A DNA stretch of 64,000 nucleotides, from positions 2,666,001 to 2,730,000 of the forward strand of contig NZ_LR746496.1 of assembly GCF_902729405.1 (NCBI RefSeq). The letters are read 5' to 3'. The notes under the pieces were generated by a model. The model ran no database searches. It was not told where the DNA came from and saw nothing but the letters and a program-made list of their open reading frames with translations. Of this stretch, positions 53,604 to 62,555 are shown piece by piece. The position numbers and the translations under genes are program-made. The stretch is from Acididesulfobacillus acetoxydans (GTDB lineage Bacteria > Bacillota > Desulfitobacteriia > Desulfitobacteriales > Desulfitobacteriaceae). Position 1 is the stretch's first letter; each line of letters starts with the position of its first letter.

Positions 53604-54143
53604 ATGGCAATGACAAAAGCGGATGAGCGGCCGGATAAACTAAGCCCTGATCGGCCCGTTCCCGAAATTGCGCAGGATTTGGGACTCGTGTTGGGCGATA
53701 TTCTCAAAGCCATGCATCGTCAATTTAAGAAGGAGTTCAATCGTTTCACGGGGGAAAGCGAGTTGACAGTTCCTCAAATTTTCCTCCTGCGCACGTTGGT
53801 GACCAAAGGTTCAATTTCCATTTCTGAGTTGGCCGAACATCTTAACCTGGCCAACAGTACCGTGTCGGGAATTGTAGACAGATTGGAAAGGGACGGTTTT
53901 GTGACCAGAGTGAGGGACAAGGAGGACCGGCGGATTGTCTATGTGGAACTGACGGAGCATGCGGCCCATTTTAGGGAACAGGTTCCCCGCTTCAACGAAA
54001 AGTTCTTGGGAGAGCTTCTGCGGGGGGTTGACGATCAGACCCTGAGAGAAATGGCGTCTTCATTCAGGCAGCTCTCCGACTTGATCAAGCGGTTCGAAGA
54101 TAAAGATAAAGACGACAAAAACACGGATAATGGACAGAGGTGA
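53604..54143 (+). CDS. MarR family transcriptional regulator
   Basis: 179-aa winged-helix dimeric regulator. The DNA-binding core is ISISELAEHLNLANSTVSGIVDRLERDGFV (about residues 72-101), followed by the wing RVRDKEDRRIVYVELTE. The C-terminal helix is strongly charged (KRFEDKDKDDKNTDNGQR). GGAAGG is 6 bases before the ATG. Ligand and targets are unknown; neighbouring spore-type genes have their own ribosome sites beyond a terminator. Confidence 0.92.
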   Translation: MAMTKADERPDKLSPDRPVPEIAQDLGLVLGDILKAMHRQFKKEFNRFTGESELTVPQIFLLRTLVTKGSISISELAEHLNLANSTVSGIVDRLERDGFVTRVRDKEDRRIVYVELTEHAAHFREQVPRFNEKFLGELLRGVDDQTLREMASSFRQLSDLIKRFEDKDKDDKNTDNGQR

Positions 54144-54297
54144 CGGCCGGTCACTATTCAGACGCGGATCCTCACGCCCCAAAAGTGTCACCGACAGAGC
54201 ATGAAAATAGTTGCCAGGTCACGACGACGACAGGAATGACAGCAACGACGGAGACAAAGGCAAAGGCAAAGATAAAGGCAAAGATAAAGGTGAGAAA

Positions 54298-54324
54298 GGC
54301 CGCGCATAAAACGCGGTCTTTTTG
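54298..54324 (+). terminator. Intrinsic terminator after the MarR gene
   Basis: GGCCGCG pairs with CGCGGTC across a CATAAAA loop, followed by TTTTT. The preceding 120 bases carry AAAGGCAAAGATAAAGG-type low-complexity repeats. Confidence 0.8.
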
Positions 54325-54374
54325 CACATCCTGAAAGTGTAAATTTTACATAAAACGGATAAGGGGGGAATCAC

Positions 54375-54584
54375 ATGCAATTCAACGACACGGAAAAGAA
54401 GAAACTCCTGGATGAAGGGATGCTCACCCGCAGCTTAATCGAAAATGAAGTGGCTATGAAGAAATGCCTGCTCTACAGTGAAATGGCTCAGGATGCCTCC
54501 GTGAAGTCTTTCTTTAAAGAGCAAGCGAAAGGGTTGGAGGACGTCAATAACTATATGAAAAACGGCATGGCGGCCGTTCGCTAA
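54375..54584 (+). CDS. Small CotF-like (spore coat type) helical protein
   Basis: 69-aa helical protein (KKLLDEGMLTRSLIENEVAMKKCLLYSEMAQDASVKSFFKEQ). Its spacing of acidic and hydrophobic residues resembles half of the ferritin-like CotF coat family. AAGGGGGG lies about 8 bases before the ATG. It is followed 12 bases later by a second similar small gene, suggesting a split pair. The spore coat role is inferred from weak likeness only. Confidence 0.65.
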   Translation: MQFNDTEKKKLLDEGMLTRSLIENEVAMKKCLLYSEMAQDASVKSFFKEQAKGLEDVNNYMKNGMAAVR

Positions 54585-54596
54585 GGAGGGTTGGAT

Positions 54597-54794
54597 ATGG
54601 CAAATTTCACAGACTTGGATATGCTCTACGACTACGAAAAGGATGTGGCCAGCGCCGCGACCGGTTTTATGACTTTCGCGACACGTGCCCATCACCGTGA
54701 ATTGCGTGAACGCTACTTGCGCATGGCCAACGAAGCTACGGATGCTCATGCCAAAGTCAGCGAATTGATTTCAAAAGCCGGAGGAATTGCCTAA
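54597..54794 (+). CDS. Small CotF-like helical protein, partner of the preceding gene
   Basis: 65-aa protein containing DLDMLYDYEKDVASAATGFMTFATRAHHRELRERY, a pattern I associate with CotF-type coat proteins (LTDKDMLxDYL...). ATG 54597 is 6 bases after AAGGAGGG. Together with the gene before it, it may make a two-chain version of a four-helix bundle. Followed by a bidirectional terminator. Confidence 0.65.
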   Translation: MANFTDLDMLYDYEKDVASAATGFMTFATRAHHRELRERYLRMANEATDAHAKVSELISKAGGIA

Positions 54795-54844
54795 ACGGGG
54801 TACGGGGACGATAAATTGTAACCCAATATGGCAAATTCCAAATC

Positions 54845-54889
54845 AAAGATGGCGAAAGGCGGAGAAATCTCCGCCTTTCGCCATCTTTT
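54845..54889. terminator. Strong bidirectional terminator
   Basis: AAAGATGGCGAAAGGCGGAG pairs over its full length with its complement across a 4-base loop; TTTTGG follows on plus. It separates the CotF-like pair from the convergent 191-aa gene. Confidence 0.9.
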
Positions 54890-54968
54890 GGTGCGTTCCT
54901 ATCATCTCCGGATTTCCTCGCTGTCTTCTTGTTGTTCCCTTTTGCCTTCGCTGCTTCCGCCACCGCTG

Positions 54969-55544
54969 TTACGGCCACCAGCCCGGTTGCATTTTGTCGG
55001 GCAGGCTGTCGAGCAGAACTTGAGTAGCCTGATTTACCTTGAAATACTCTCCGCCAAAGCGGACGAGGCCGGAGTTGTCGTCATAGGTCAAAGCGAAATC
55101 GGTCGCGGTATGGAAGCGGGAGGAGGCCCGATGTAAAACAAAATGTCGCACCGGATCGTCCGCCGCCATCTGGGGGTTTTGGGCCGCCGGAACCAGGCTC
55201 GCCGCCTCCAAATCCCGCAACAAGTCCTGGGTTAAGGAGAAATTCGCGGTGAAACGCGGATGGGCCGGGTTACCTGCCGGGATATAACCGACCGCCGTGA
55301 AAGCGTGGGGATGCAGGGTCCGATTGGGGATGCCCAGGGTAGAAAAAGGACTTAACCAACTTTCGCGGTAAAGCCAGGGTGAAGCGGTCAGAACCAAAAG
55401 CACTGCAAAAAGGATGAGCAGACTTCCGGGTCTGAGTAATTTCTGCCGCACCGGCTTAAGCACCGCCGGCGGCTTAAGCCGTGCTCGGAAGCGACCTTTG
55501 GTTTTTTCAGTTGGGGGTTGAGGGCCGGATACGGACATGCGCAA
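54969..55544 (-). CDS. Hypothetical one-TM protein
   Basis: 191-aa protein. Residues 1-38 are basic and cytoplasmic. One membrane segment (about 42-56, SLLILFAVLLVLTAS) follows, then an extracellular domain of about 130 residues with no Cys (FTAVGYIPAGNPAHPRFTAN; DFALTYDDNSGLVRFGGEYF). I do not recognise it. TTG 55544 (5 bases after GGAGG) or ATG 55538 may be the start. It follows the SigH-like gene on neither strand partner, with its own spacer. Confidence 0.6.
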   Translation of the reverse strand: MRMSVSGPQPPTEKTKGRFRARLKPPAVLKPVRQKLLRPGSLLILFAVLLVLTASPWLYRESWLSPFSTLGIPNRTLHPHAFTAVGYIPAGNPAHPRFTANFSLTQDLLRDLEAASLVPAAQNPQMAADDPVRHFVLHRASSRFHTATDFALTYDDNSGLVRFGGEYFKVNQATQVLLDSLPDKMQPGWWP

Positions 55545-55728
55545 AAATACCTCCTTCCGTCCGGGTCAACCGTTTAAACAAACAGTCAAGAGCTACGCGT
55601 TCACAGTGTAGGAAACGTTATTTGGGCACGGGTTGTCCAACAAACCATAAAGGGTTGAGCGGTTGGTCAAAAACCATAAAGATATACAGGAAAGACTTAC
55701 AGGCCCGTTCGGGCCGCCAAACCGGTGC

Positions 55729-56349
55729 TTACCCGGCGGCTTGGCGGGAACGGCAGAGAGCCGTTTTGCGCCGGATGCGCTGAATCGCGTTGTCCAGGGA
55801 TTTCGGCGTCAAGCCCAAGCGTCGGGATATTTCACCTTGTCGCATTCCTGCCACGAAGTGGTACTTAAAAACTAGACGTTCAAGATCGGACAGACCCTGA
55901 CTGAGGTCCTTAATCAGGGAACGCGCTTCGTCCATGGCCACAACCGAGACGGCCGGGTCTTCGGCGTGCCCCACGACGTTCAAAAAGCTTTCTTCGTATT
56001 CGTCGGACAGGGAATTATTGAGCGAAAAGGCTTCGTTCAAGTTCAGGTGTTTAAGGCGATTGTGGGCACGTAAACTATCAATCAGTTTGCGTTTGACGAC
56101 CAAACGCAAAAAATGCAAGAAAGGGATCTCCGCCCCGGATTCATAAGACAAAATGGCTTTGTACAAGGCGAGCCTGCCTTCCTGCAACAAATCTTCGTAG
56201 TCTGCCCGGGGCAGGAAGTATTTGCAGGCTATTTTGCGAATCTCGGGCTCATAATAAACGATCAGTTCATTTAAGGCTTCTTCATCGCCGGAGCATGCCG
56301 CCTTCAGCATCGCTTTTTCCTGTTCTTCATTCAACTTTGACGAAGACAT
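55729..56349 (-). CDS. Sigma-70 family factor, SigH (Spo0H)-like
   Basis: 206-aa sigma factor. Region 2 reads DYEDLLQEGRLALYKAILSYE (about residues 50-70) and FLHFLRLVVKRKLIDSLRAHNR. The next segment HLNLNEAFSLNNSLSDEYEE recalls the SigH-specific linker, and region 4 has GMRQGEISRRLGLTPKSLDNAIQR near the C-terminus. ATG 56349 is 9 bases after AAGGAG; the ATG at 56373 is upstream of that site. SigH proper drives early sporulation genes; being slightly divergent, this may be a paralogue. Confidence 0.85.
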   Translation of the reverse strand: MSSSKLNEEQEKAMLKAACSGDEEALNELIVYYEPEIRKIACKYFLPRADYEDLLQEGRLALYKAILSYESGAEIPFLHFLRLVVKRKLIDSLRAHNRLKHLNLNEAFSLNNSLSDEYEESFLNVVGHAEDPAVSVVAMDEARSLIKDLSQGLSDLERLVFKYHFVAGMRQGEISRRLGLTPKSLDNAIQRIRRKTALCRSRQAAG

Positions 56350-56492
56350 AGCGCCCATCTCCTTGTCAAACATAGCCTTCTAGACTATTAGTGTAAATTA
56401 TAACCCAGGGTTAAGACAAGAGACTTTTACTGGACGCAGAGACTTATTAAGGAAAAAGTGGGTGAGCGTGGCACAGAAGGATTTACTGGGTA

Positions 56493-56566
56493 TATCCCTA
56501 ATTGCTTGGAGTATGCCTAATTACTTGGATTATTCCTAACTGCGTGGAGTATCCCTAATTACTTGG
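56493..56566. repeat. 19-bp tandem repeat overlapping the ribH stop codon
   Basis: Four consecutive units of about 19 bp, TATCCCTAATTACTTGGAG and variants. The last unit contains the complement of the ribH stop codon (56559-56561), so the array has grown right up to, or from, the end of ribH. Confidence 0.9.
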
Positions 56567-57035
56567 TATCCGTATTTAATGAACGGTAAAGATTAGCGGT
56601 TTCTATGGCCGTAACGGCGGCGTCAAAACCTTTGTTACCCGCCTTTGTCCCCGCTCGTTCAATAGCTTGTTCGATACTGTCGGTGGTGAGGACCCCGAAG
56701 ATCACGGGCAGGCCGGTTTGCAGGGCCACGTTGGCCACTCCTTTACTCACTTCGCTGCTCACATAGTCAAAATGGGGGGTGGCGCCGCGGATTACGGCAC
56801 CCAAGCAGATGACGGCGTCATAGCGCTGGGCAAGCGCGAGTTTCTGGGCTGTCAAAGGGATCTCAAAAGCCCCGGGCACCCAAATTAAATCAATCCGGTC
56901 CTCCCCGGCGCCATGCCTGCGCAAGGCATCGAGTGCCCCGCTGACGAGTTTATTGGTTATAAATTCATTGAAACGGGCGGCGACAATGGCAAAATTCAAG
57001 CCCTCCGCGAGTAATTGTCCTTCATAAATCTTCAC
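56559..57035 (-). CDS. ribH: 6,7-dimethyl-8-ribityllumazine synthase
   Basis: 158-aa enzyme that condenses dihydroxybutanone phosphate with the ribitylamino-uracil to give lumazine, the penultimate riboflavin step. It usually forms a 60-subunit shell. Motifs: [16 protein letters not shown] (about 20-35), [12 protein letters not shown] (about 52) and [19 protein letters not shown] (about 81-99, catalytic His). Last gene of the operon, separated from ribBA by 213 bases that carry an IS605-like hairpin patch. Confidence 0.96.
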   Translation of the reverse strand: MKIYEGQLLAEGLNFAIVAARFNEFITNKLVSGALDALRRHGAGEDRIDLIWVPGAFEIPLTAQKLALAQRYDAVICLGAVIRGATPHFDYVSSEVSKGVANVALQTGLPVIFGVLTTDSIEQAIERAGTKAGNKGFDAAVTAIETANLYRSLNTDTK

Positions 57036-57094
57036 GATGACGGTACCCTTCCTTTCTTATCGGTTGGTTATAAGTCTGCTCACACTTCGCCGTC

Positions 57095-57225
57095 GCGACG
57101 CGGCAGCAGTGAACTCGTTCAGCTTAAGCTGAACATCGAGTCTTCGGTGGGGGAGTCTACCCCCACCGAAGGGTACGTGGAACCCACTCCCACTTATACA
57201 AGTGGGAGTCTTACGATTGGATAAA
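57095..57225. repeat. IS200/IS605-end-like palindromes between ribBA and ribH
   Basis: Two strong hairpins in series: CTTCGGTGGGGG-AGTCTA-CCCCCACCGAAG (about 57140-57169) and CACTCCCACTT-ATAC-AAGTGGGAGTC (about 57186-57211), preceded by AGCTTAAGCT. The last reads AAGTGGGAGTCTTACGATTGG, close to AAGTGGGAGTCTCACGATAGG at 11920-11940. Confidence 0.6.
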
Positions 57226-57248
57226 CGGGGAAAATACCCAAGTGGCCG

Positions 57249-58451
57249 TTAGCGCACTTCATAGAGATAGTGTCCTAATTTCAGTTTCTTGGTTTTAAGA
57301 TATTTTGTATTTTCCGGTTTGGCTGGGATCTCGATAGCCACGCGTTCCACCACTTCGAGTCCGTACCCTTCCAGCCCGACAATTTTGCGCGGGTTGTTGG
57401 TCATCAGGCGCACCTTGGAGATGCCAAGATCCGCCAGGATCTGGGCGCCAACGCCGTAGTCCCGCATGTCCGGGGGAAATCCCAATTCCAAATTGGCTTC
57501 TACAGTGTCTTTCCCTTCCTCTTGGAGTTTGTAGGCTTTTAGCTTATTCATAAGGCCGATGCCCCGGCCTTCTTGGCGCATGTAGAGGAGGACTCCCCGG
57601 CCTTCCGCCTCGATCTGCTCCAGGGCGGCGGCGAGTTGATCCCCGCAATCACAGCGCCGGGAGTGAAAGACATCCCCCGTCAGGCATTCGGAATGAACCC
57701 TCACCAACACCGGTTTACCGTTCGCAACATCGCCTTTGACCAGGGCAAGGTGGTCTTTCCGGTCCAAAAGGCTGCGATAACCGACGGCTTGGAAATCTCC
57801 GAAATCCGTGGGCAAATGAACGCTTTCCACCATCTCCACCAGTTTTTCGGTGTGGCGCCGGAAACGGATCAAGTCTTTGATTGTGATGAGCTTGAGCCCA
57901 TGCTTGCGGACAAATTCCATCAAGTCGGGCACTCGGGCCATGGTTCCGTTTTCATTCATGATTTCGCAAATAACGCCTGCCGGTGTCAATCCCGCGGCCC
58001 GCGCCAGATCCACCGCACCCTCGGTGTGTCCGGCGCGGACAAGTACCCCGCCCGGGCGGGCCTGCAGGGGGAAAATGTGTCCGGGACGACGCAAATCCGC
58101 GGGCAGACTTCCGGGGTCGCACAGGACTTTGACGGTGGCTGCCCGCTCAAACGCGGAAATCCCGGTAGTGCTGGTGGCAGCGTCCACACTGATGGTGAAG
58201 GCCGTTCCATGGGGGTCGGTATTTTGGGAGACCATGGGATCCAACTGAAGTGCCTGGATACGTTCTTGCGTTAGGGGCACACAGATCAAGCCGCGGGCAT
58301 GAGTCGCCATGAAGTTAATGGCTTCGGGGGAGACGTGGTCCGCCGCCATGAGAAGATCTCCTTCGTTCTCGCGATCTTCGTCATCGACGACGACGATCAT
58401 TTTTCCCGCCCGAATGTCTTCGATAGCTTCTTCGATCGTGTTAAAAGACAT
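57249..58451 (-). CDS. ribBA: Bifunctional DHBP synthase / GTP cyclohydrolase II
   Basis: 400-aa fusion enzyme. The N-terminal half makes 3,4-dihydroxy-2-butanone 4-phosphate from ribulose 5-phosphate ([34 protein letters not shown]). The C-terminal half opens GTP, starting the pyrimidine branch; zinc-binding Cys are in [17 protein letters not shown], and RQEGRGIGL carries the catalytic region. Both active sites look complete. AAGGAG lies upstream of the ATG. Third gene of the riboflavin operon. Confidence 0.97.
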   Translation of the reverse strand: MSFNTIEEAIEDIRAGKMIVVVDDEDRENEGDLLMAADHVSPEAINFMATHARGLICVPLTQERIQALQLDPMVSQNTDPHGTAFTISVDAATSTTGISAFERAATVKVLCDPGSLPADLRRPGHIFPLQARPGGVLVRAGHTEGAVDLARAAGLTPAGVICEIMNENGTMARVPDLMEFVRKHGLKLITIKDLIRFRRHTEKLVEMVESVHLPTDFGDFQAVGYRSLLDRKDHLALVKGDVANGKPVLVRVHSECLTGDVFHSRRCDCGDQLAAALEQIEAEGRGVLLYMRQEGRGIGLMNKLKAYKLQEEGKDTVEANLELGFPPDMRDYGVGAQILADLGISKVRLMTNNPRKIVGLEGYGLEVVERVAIEIPAKPENTKYLKTKKLKLGHYLYEVR

Positions 58452-58501
58452 ATTTTACACTCCTTTGCAGATAAGTCCGAACGCGAAAGCGGGCAGCGAT
58501 G

Positions 58502-59227
58502 TCAGAGAAATCCGTGCTCGCTCAGGAAAGCAAGAGAGAGGTCCTTGGCGGGCCGGGTTTCACCGGGCCCCGCCCCGAACCCGGCTTCATTGAGCCCGGC
58601 CTCGCTTGACCTGATGGTCTTGAAGCCGGCTTCCTGGCTTGACAGGAGAAATCTCTCCACGTATTTGCCGATGAGATCCGTCTCTAAATTCACGCGGCTG
58701 CCTACACCTTTTTTGCCCAGGGTGGTCTCTTTCCATGTATGGGGAATGAGAGAAACAGAAAAGTTGCTTTCCCCGACGGCGATGACGGTCAAGGAAATCC
58801 CGTCAACCGCCACGGAACCACGGGGCAATATGTGGCGCGCGAGTGCCGGTTCGGCCGTAATTTCATAAACCCTGGCAATCCCCTTGGATTCAATGCGCGC
58901 AATCAGTCCGGTTCCGTCTATATGGCCGCTGACCAGATGTCCTCCCAGGCGGGACTGAAGCTGCAAAGCCCGCTCCAAGTTCACGTAACTGCTTCGTTTC
59001 AGTTGTGCCAAATCGGTTTGGGCCAAGGTCTCGGCCATAATCTCGACCGTGAAGCCGGCGGTGTTTTGCTCAACGACCGTGAGGCAGACTCCGTTGACTG
59101 CGATGCTGTCGCCAATCCGTGTTCCCTCGAGAACTTTTTGTGCCCGCACGGTTAAGCGAGCCGACTGAGGCAAGACCTTGATCTTTTCGACTTGGCCCAT
59201 TTCTTCCGCAATACCAGTAAACATCAT
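58502..59227 (-). CDS. ribE: Riboflavin synthase, alpha chain
   Basis: 241-aa trimeric enzyme that dismutates two lumazines to riboflavin. It begins [10 protein letters not shown] and has two lumazine-binding repeats (about 1-97 and 98-195). Each carries the VNGVCLTV / VDGISLTV type motif, and [13 protein letters not shown] joins them. The C-terminal 40 residues ([20 protein letters not shown]) are extra compared with usual 200-215 aa proteins and look like low-complexity extension. GAGGTG lies before the ATG. Confidence 0.96.
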   Translation of the reverse strand: MMFTGIAEEMGQVEKIKVLPQSARLTVRAQKVLEGTRIGDSIAVNGVCLTVVEQNTAGFTVEIMAETLAQTDLAQLKRSSYVNLERALQLQSRLGGHLVSGHIDGTGLIARIESKGIARVYEITAEPALARHILPRGSVAVDGISLTVIAVGESNFSVSLIPHTWKETTLGKKGVGSRVNLETDLIGKYVERFLLSSQEAGFKTIRSSEAGLNEAGFGAGPGETRPAKDLSLAFLSEHGFL

Positions 59228-59238
59228 TCACACCTCGT

Positions 59239-60387
59239 TCAGAAGAGTGGGTTTCCCGGCGGGAAGTGTTCGCGCCGGTTGGAAACGTATCCCGTAACGT
59301 GGATGTCGCCCGTTTCCCTGCTCACTTCGATCCCGGTGAGGTGAACGGCGTCACTCATCCGGGCCGCCGTGAATCCGGAGAAAGGGGAAGGGCCGTTGCC
59401 GCCGACGAATTTGGGGGCGAGAAAAAACTCAATCTTATCCAGCAAGCCGCCTGTCAAGAGCTGCCCTGCCAATCCGCCCCCTCCTTCGAGCAAAACCGCC
59501 GTCCAACCACGCGCTGCGAGGTCCCGCAGCAGGGTTTCCAAGGGGACGTAACGGGAGGTTTCGTATAGCCAGACTTCGACAGCCCGGAGGCGGCGCAGGC
59601 GTTCCGCCTTGTCACGACTGGCCGCGGCAGTGGTGGCGATAATGCAGGGGGCAGATGGGGATGAGGAAAGAACTTGGGCATCTTCCGGCAAGCTCAGGGT
59701 ACCGTCGACGACCAGGCGGACAGGGTCCCTGCCGCCGGGAAGGCGACAGGTCAAGCGAGGGTTGTCCTGCCGCACTGTTCCGCTCCCGACCATAATAACA
59801 TCGGCAAGGTTGCGCAAGCGCTGCGAGGCTTCGCGGGATTGGGGGGAACTGACCCAGCGTGAGTCTCCGCTTTCGGTGGAAATCCGTCCATCCAGTGTAA
59901 GGGCTGATTTGTACGTCACGAACGGCAACCCGGTCACGATGGACTTGAGAAAGACTTCGTTGAGCCGCCCGGCTTCATCGGCCATAAGTCCGACCTTGAC
60001 ATCCAGGCCGGCCTCGAGCAAGCGTTCGATGCCGCGGCCGGCGACGAGAGGATTAGGGTCAGGCATAGCAATAACGACTTTTTGCAGACCGGCCCGAATC
60101 AGGGCGTCTGCACAGGGGGGAGTGCGGCCATAATGTGAGCACGGTTCCAAAGTGACGTAAGCGGTGGCCCCCTGAGCACGGTTTTCCGCGGCTGCCAGGG
60201 CGTGGAGTTCGGCGTGGGGTGTTCCCGCTTTGTGGTGAAATCCTTCGCCGACAATTTCGCCGTCACGCACGATGACACAGCCTACCATGGGGTTGGGGCC
60301 GGTCCTCCCTTCGGCCTGCCGGGCCAAGCGCAACGCCCTTTGCATATACTCGCGGTCTGATGGTGTAAAGACTGTTTCTTCGTTCAT
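59239..60387 (-). CDS. ribD: Bifunctional riboflavin deaminase/reductase
   Basis: 382-aa fusion. The N-terminal deaminase domain has zinc motifs HAELHAL and PCSHYGRTPPCADAL (about residues 53-90). The C-terminal reductase (from about 150) has YKSALTLDGRIST and LLEGGGGLAGQLL, binding NADPH. I chose ATG 60387 (GGGAGAAG 10 bases upstream). The longer frame to 60663 runs into the group II intron's domains V/VI and is not coding. First protein gene of the operon; its natural leader is interrupted by the intron. Confidence 0.96.
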   Translation of the reverse strand: MNEETVFTPSDREYMQRALRLARQAEGRTGPNPMVGCVIVRDGEIVGEGFHHKAGTPHAELHALAAAENRAQGATAYVTLEPCSHYGRTPPCADALIRAGLQKVVIAMPDPNPLVAGRGIERLLEAGLDVKVGLMADEAGRLNEVFLKSIVTGLPFVTYKSALTLDGRISTESGDSRWVSSPQSREASQRLRNLADVIMVGSGTVRQDNPRLTCRLPGGRDPVRLVVDGTLSLPEDAQVLSSSPSAPCIIATTAAASRDKAERLRRLRAVEVWLYETSRYVPLETLLRDLAARGWTAVLLEGGGGLAGQLLTGGLLDKIEFFLAPKFVGGNGPSPFSGFTAARMSDAVHLTGIEVSRETGDIHVTGYVSNRREHFPPGNPLF

Positions 60388-60582
60388 CGTGATGTCACTT
60401 CTCCCGTTTTTCTCAGTTCGGCCGGAGCCGGTGCAGTACCGTCTCCGGCCCGCCTGTGAAGGCTGCAACCCGGCAACCTCTGAGATTGCCCGGATCGGGG
60501 GAGGACCCGGGATATGCGGGTACCGTGGCCCCTGCGGCCGGCGAGCGAGAACAACCTGCGCCGACAGTCGACCCCCGCGGCG
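60388..60582 (-). other. ribD 5' leader, 3' exon side of the intron
   Basis: 195 bases between the intron 3' end and ribD. After splicing it would be joined directly to the riboswitch terminator. It is GC-rich and can fold locally; no other gene. Confidence 0.6.
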
Positions 60583-60627
60583 ATCGGGTAGGAGGCTGGT
60601 CATTAATTGGCCAGCCGACCTCCCACA

Positions 60628-60657
60628 GCACCGTACGTACCGTTCGGTATACGGCGC
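60628..60657 (-). ncRNA. Group II intron domain V
   Basis: Minus strand GCGCCGTATACCGAACGGTA followed by CGTACGGTGC: the two arms pair with a short ACC-GAAC-GGT apical stem and an internal bulge, as in the catalytic domain V. Confidence 0.88.
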
Positions 60658-60673
60658 CTCCAAAGTTTACACG

Positions 60674-62083
60674 TTATTTGGCAGAGTAGCATTGACTAAA
60701 ACTGGGGTATCCTGCGCGTTCGATGCGTTTGTTGGATAAGGACATTGTCAAAATGTGGCTATGGGCTACTCGCCAATAGCCCTTTCTTGTGTTTGCCCAC
60801 ATCCATGCTTGCTCCTTCTTGATGCCAAGCTTCTGCAAGTTCGCGTATCGTGTGCGTACTCTCTTCCATCGTTTCCATGTGATCATCCGAATTCGACTTC
60901 GTAGCCATTCGTCCATTTTTCCGAGTAACGCTTTGGCGTCTGCCAGTTTAAAGTAATTGGTCCATCCTCGGATGATGTAATTGAGTTTTGCCTTTCTCTC
61001 CTCGATTCCCATCCCGTTGCTCCGTCCGGTGACTTTCCGGATCTTGTCCTTTAGCTTCAGGATGCTTTTCGGGTGGATTCTCAGTCGTCCTCTTCCTTTG
61101 TGGATGTAGAAGCCGTATCCCAGATACTTGACTTTCCTCACGTGTGCCACGCTTGTTTTCTCCTTATTGACTCTGAGGAATAGTTTCCCTTCGATATAAG
61201 GAACAATATGGTCTAGCGTTCGCCGGGCCGCTTTCTCGCTTTTGCAGAAAATCATCATGTCATCCGCGTAGCGTACGAAGCGATGCCCACGCTTTTCTAG
61301 CTCGTGGTCACAAACGTTTAGCATGACGTTTCCAAGTAAGGGACTAAGGGGCCCCCCTTGGGGTACGCCTTCCGGACTTTCTTCAAATAGTCCGTCCACC
61401 ATAATCCCTGCTCTGAGGAATTTATGGATTAGGGATATGACTCGTCCATCTTTGATGGTGTCTGAGAGGATTTGGATGAGTTTGCTTTGGTTGACCGTGT
61501 CAAAGTATTTCTCCAAGTCCATGTCCACGACGTAGACAAAGCCTTCTGTGATATGCCTTTGACATGCTCTTAGCGCGTCGTGAGCGCTTCGTTGAGGTCG
61601 GAACCCATAGCTGTTGTCTGAGAATTGCCTTTCGAAGATTGGCGAAAGGACCTGGGTTATGGCCTGTTGGATCAGTCTGTCCACGACGGTAGGGATTCCC
61701 AGCTTTCTCATTTTCCCGTTCTCTTTGGGTATTTCTACCCTCCGTACGGGTTTCGGACGGTATTTCCCGTCCCAGAGGGCTTGCAAAAGTTCATCCTTGT
61801 GTCCTTTCAGGTAGGGTAGAAGTTCGTCCACCTGCATACCGTCGATTCCACCCGCGCCTTTGTTCCCCTTCACTCTGTAGTAGGCTCGATTAAGGTTCTC
61901 GGCGCTGAGAATTTCCTCTAGCAGTTTCTCTGTCTGCTCGTCTGTGTTGGTGTTGTCGGTTTTGGTCATCCTGGGTGGCACGCACACTTCTGCATACTCT
62001 CTCTGTTCCGCAGATGACCTTTGCAGATAGTCTTTAAAGCAAAGTTGTCTGTGTTTTAAATTACCACCTTCGGTAACTTTCAT
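60674..62083 (-). CDS. ltrA: Group II intron reverse transcriptase/maturase
   Basis: 469-aa protein that helps its intron RNA fold, splice and re-insert. The reverse transcriptase domain has GIPTVVDRLIQQAI, YGFRPQRSAHDAL, GVPQGGPLSPLLGNVML and catalytic YADDMMIF (about residue 250). A maturase (X) domain follows (KLNYIIRGWTNYF; WMWANTRKGYWR). The chain ends shortly after, without the HNH endonuclease found in LtrA-type proteins. ATG 62083 lies 10 bases after AAAGGAGGTG. No frameshift or stop is seen. Confidence 0.96.
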   Translation of the reverse strand: MKVTEGGNLKHRQLCFKDYLQRSSAEQREYAEVCVPPRMTKTDNTNTDEQTEKLLEEILSAENLNRAYYRVKGNKGAGGIDGMQVDELLPYLKGHKDELLQALWDGKYRPKPVRRVEIPKENGKMRKLGIPTVVDRLIQQAITQVLSPIFERQFSDNSYGFRPQRSAHDALRACQRHITEGFVYVVDMDLEKYFDTVNQSKLIQILSDTIKDGRVISLIHKFLRAGIMVDGLFEESPEGVPQGGPLSPLLGNVMLNVCDHELEKRGHRFVRYADDMMIFCKSEKAARRTLDHIVPYIEGKLFLRVNKEKTSVAHVRKVKYLGYGFYIHKGRGRLRIHPKSILKLKDKIRKVTGRSNGMGIEERKAKLNYIIRGWTNYFKLADAKALLGKMDEWLRSRIRMITWKRWKRVRTRYANLQKLGIKKEQAWMWANTRKGYWRVAHSHILTMSLSNKRIERAGYPSFSQCYSAK

Positions 62084-62488
62084 TGACCCACACCTCCTTT
62101 GGTTCCGCCCTTCCGTCGGTGTCCGGGACACCTCTGTACTATGGCTTCTGCTGACTCCTCACGACAAATCTTGTTTCAACCGGGCTTCTTACTCCGTTTC
62201 CACCCGTCCGTGAGGCCTCCCACGGTAAGACGATTCACTTTCATTCCATGTCCCCGCAACATTTACGCTGACGTGTCCGTGTAGCTTTTGGGCTTCAACT
62301 TGTATGGCAGTCTTACCCCACATTTCGCGCCTAATATTGTTCGTGTTCCTCGGGGCGGAACTTTGCCGCCGGCTTCCTTCAGATTCCATCTCGCAATGGA
62401 CACCCTTGCCTTGAGCTAATGGTTGGTCGCTACATACCCCCATAACGGACTTTCACCGTCAAGTTAATCGTCATGCGTGGCGCACCAG

Positions 62489-62516
62489 AAAAGGCACCCG
62501 AAATCCTCCGGGTGCC
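62489..62516 (-). terminator. FMN riboswitch intrinsic terminator, intron target
   Basis: GGCACCCG pairs with CGGGTGCC across GAGGATTT, followed by TTTT on the minus strand, then CTG and the first base of the intron. Confidence 0.9.
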
Positions 62517-62555
62517 GCAACGCAAGCAGGAAAACAAAGCCAACTGCTAAGCCGG

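Larger units (their letters stand above)
60583..62485 (-). mobile_element. Group II intron (probably class C) inserted in the riboflavin leader
   Basis: About 1903 bp on the minus strand. The 5' end is GTGCGCCACGC (at 62485), typical of group II introns. Domain V is the 30-nt GCGCCGTAT...ACGTACGGTGC hairpin at 60628-60657, whose triad reads CGC. Domain VI is a GGCTGG/CCAGCC hairpin at 60594-60617, and the 3' end is TACCCGAT at 60583. A 469-codon maturase lies inside. Insertion directly after an intrinsic terminator and lack of an endonuclease domain fit class C (inference from family knowledge). All parts look intact. Confidence 0.92.

Noticed and set aside
54140-54334. 64-aa Lys/Thr-rich frame overlapping the MarR stop
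   Set aside because: Encoded by low-complexity AAAGGCAAAGATAAAGG-type repeats and running into a terminator; no ribosome site.
60388-60663. N-terminal extension of ribD up to 60663
   Set aside because: This part overlaps intron domains V and VI and the leader; the deaminase family starts at the ATG at 60387.
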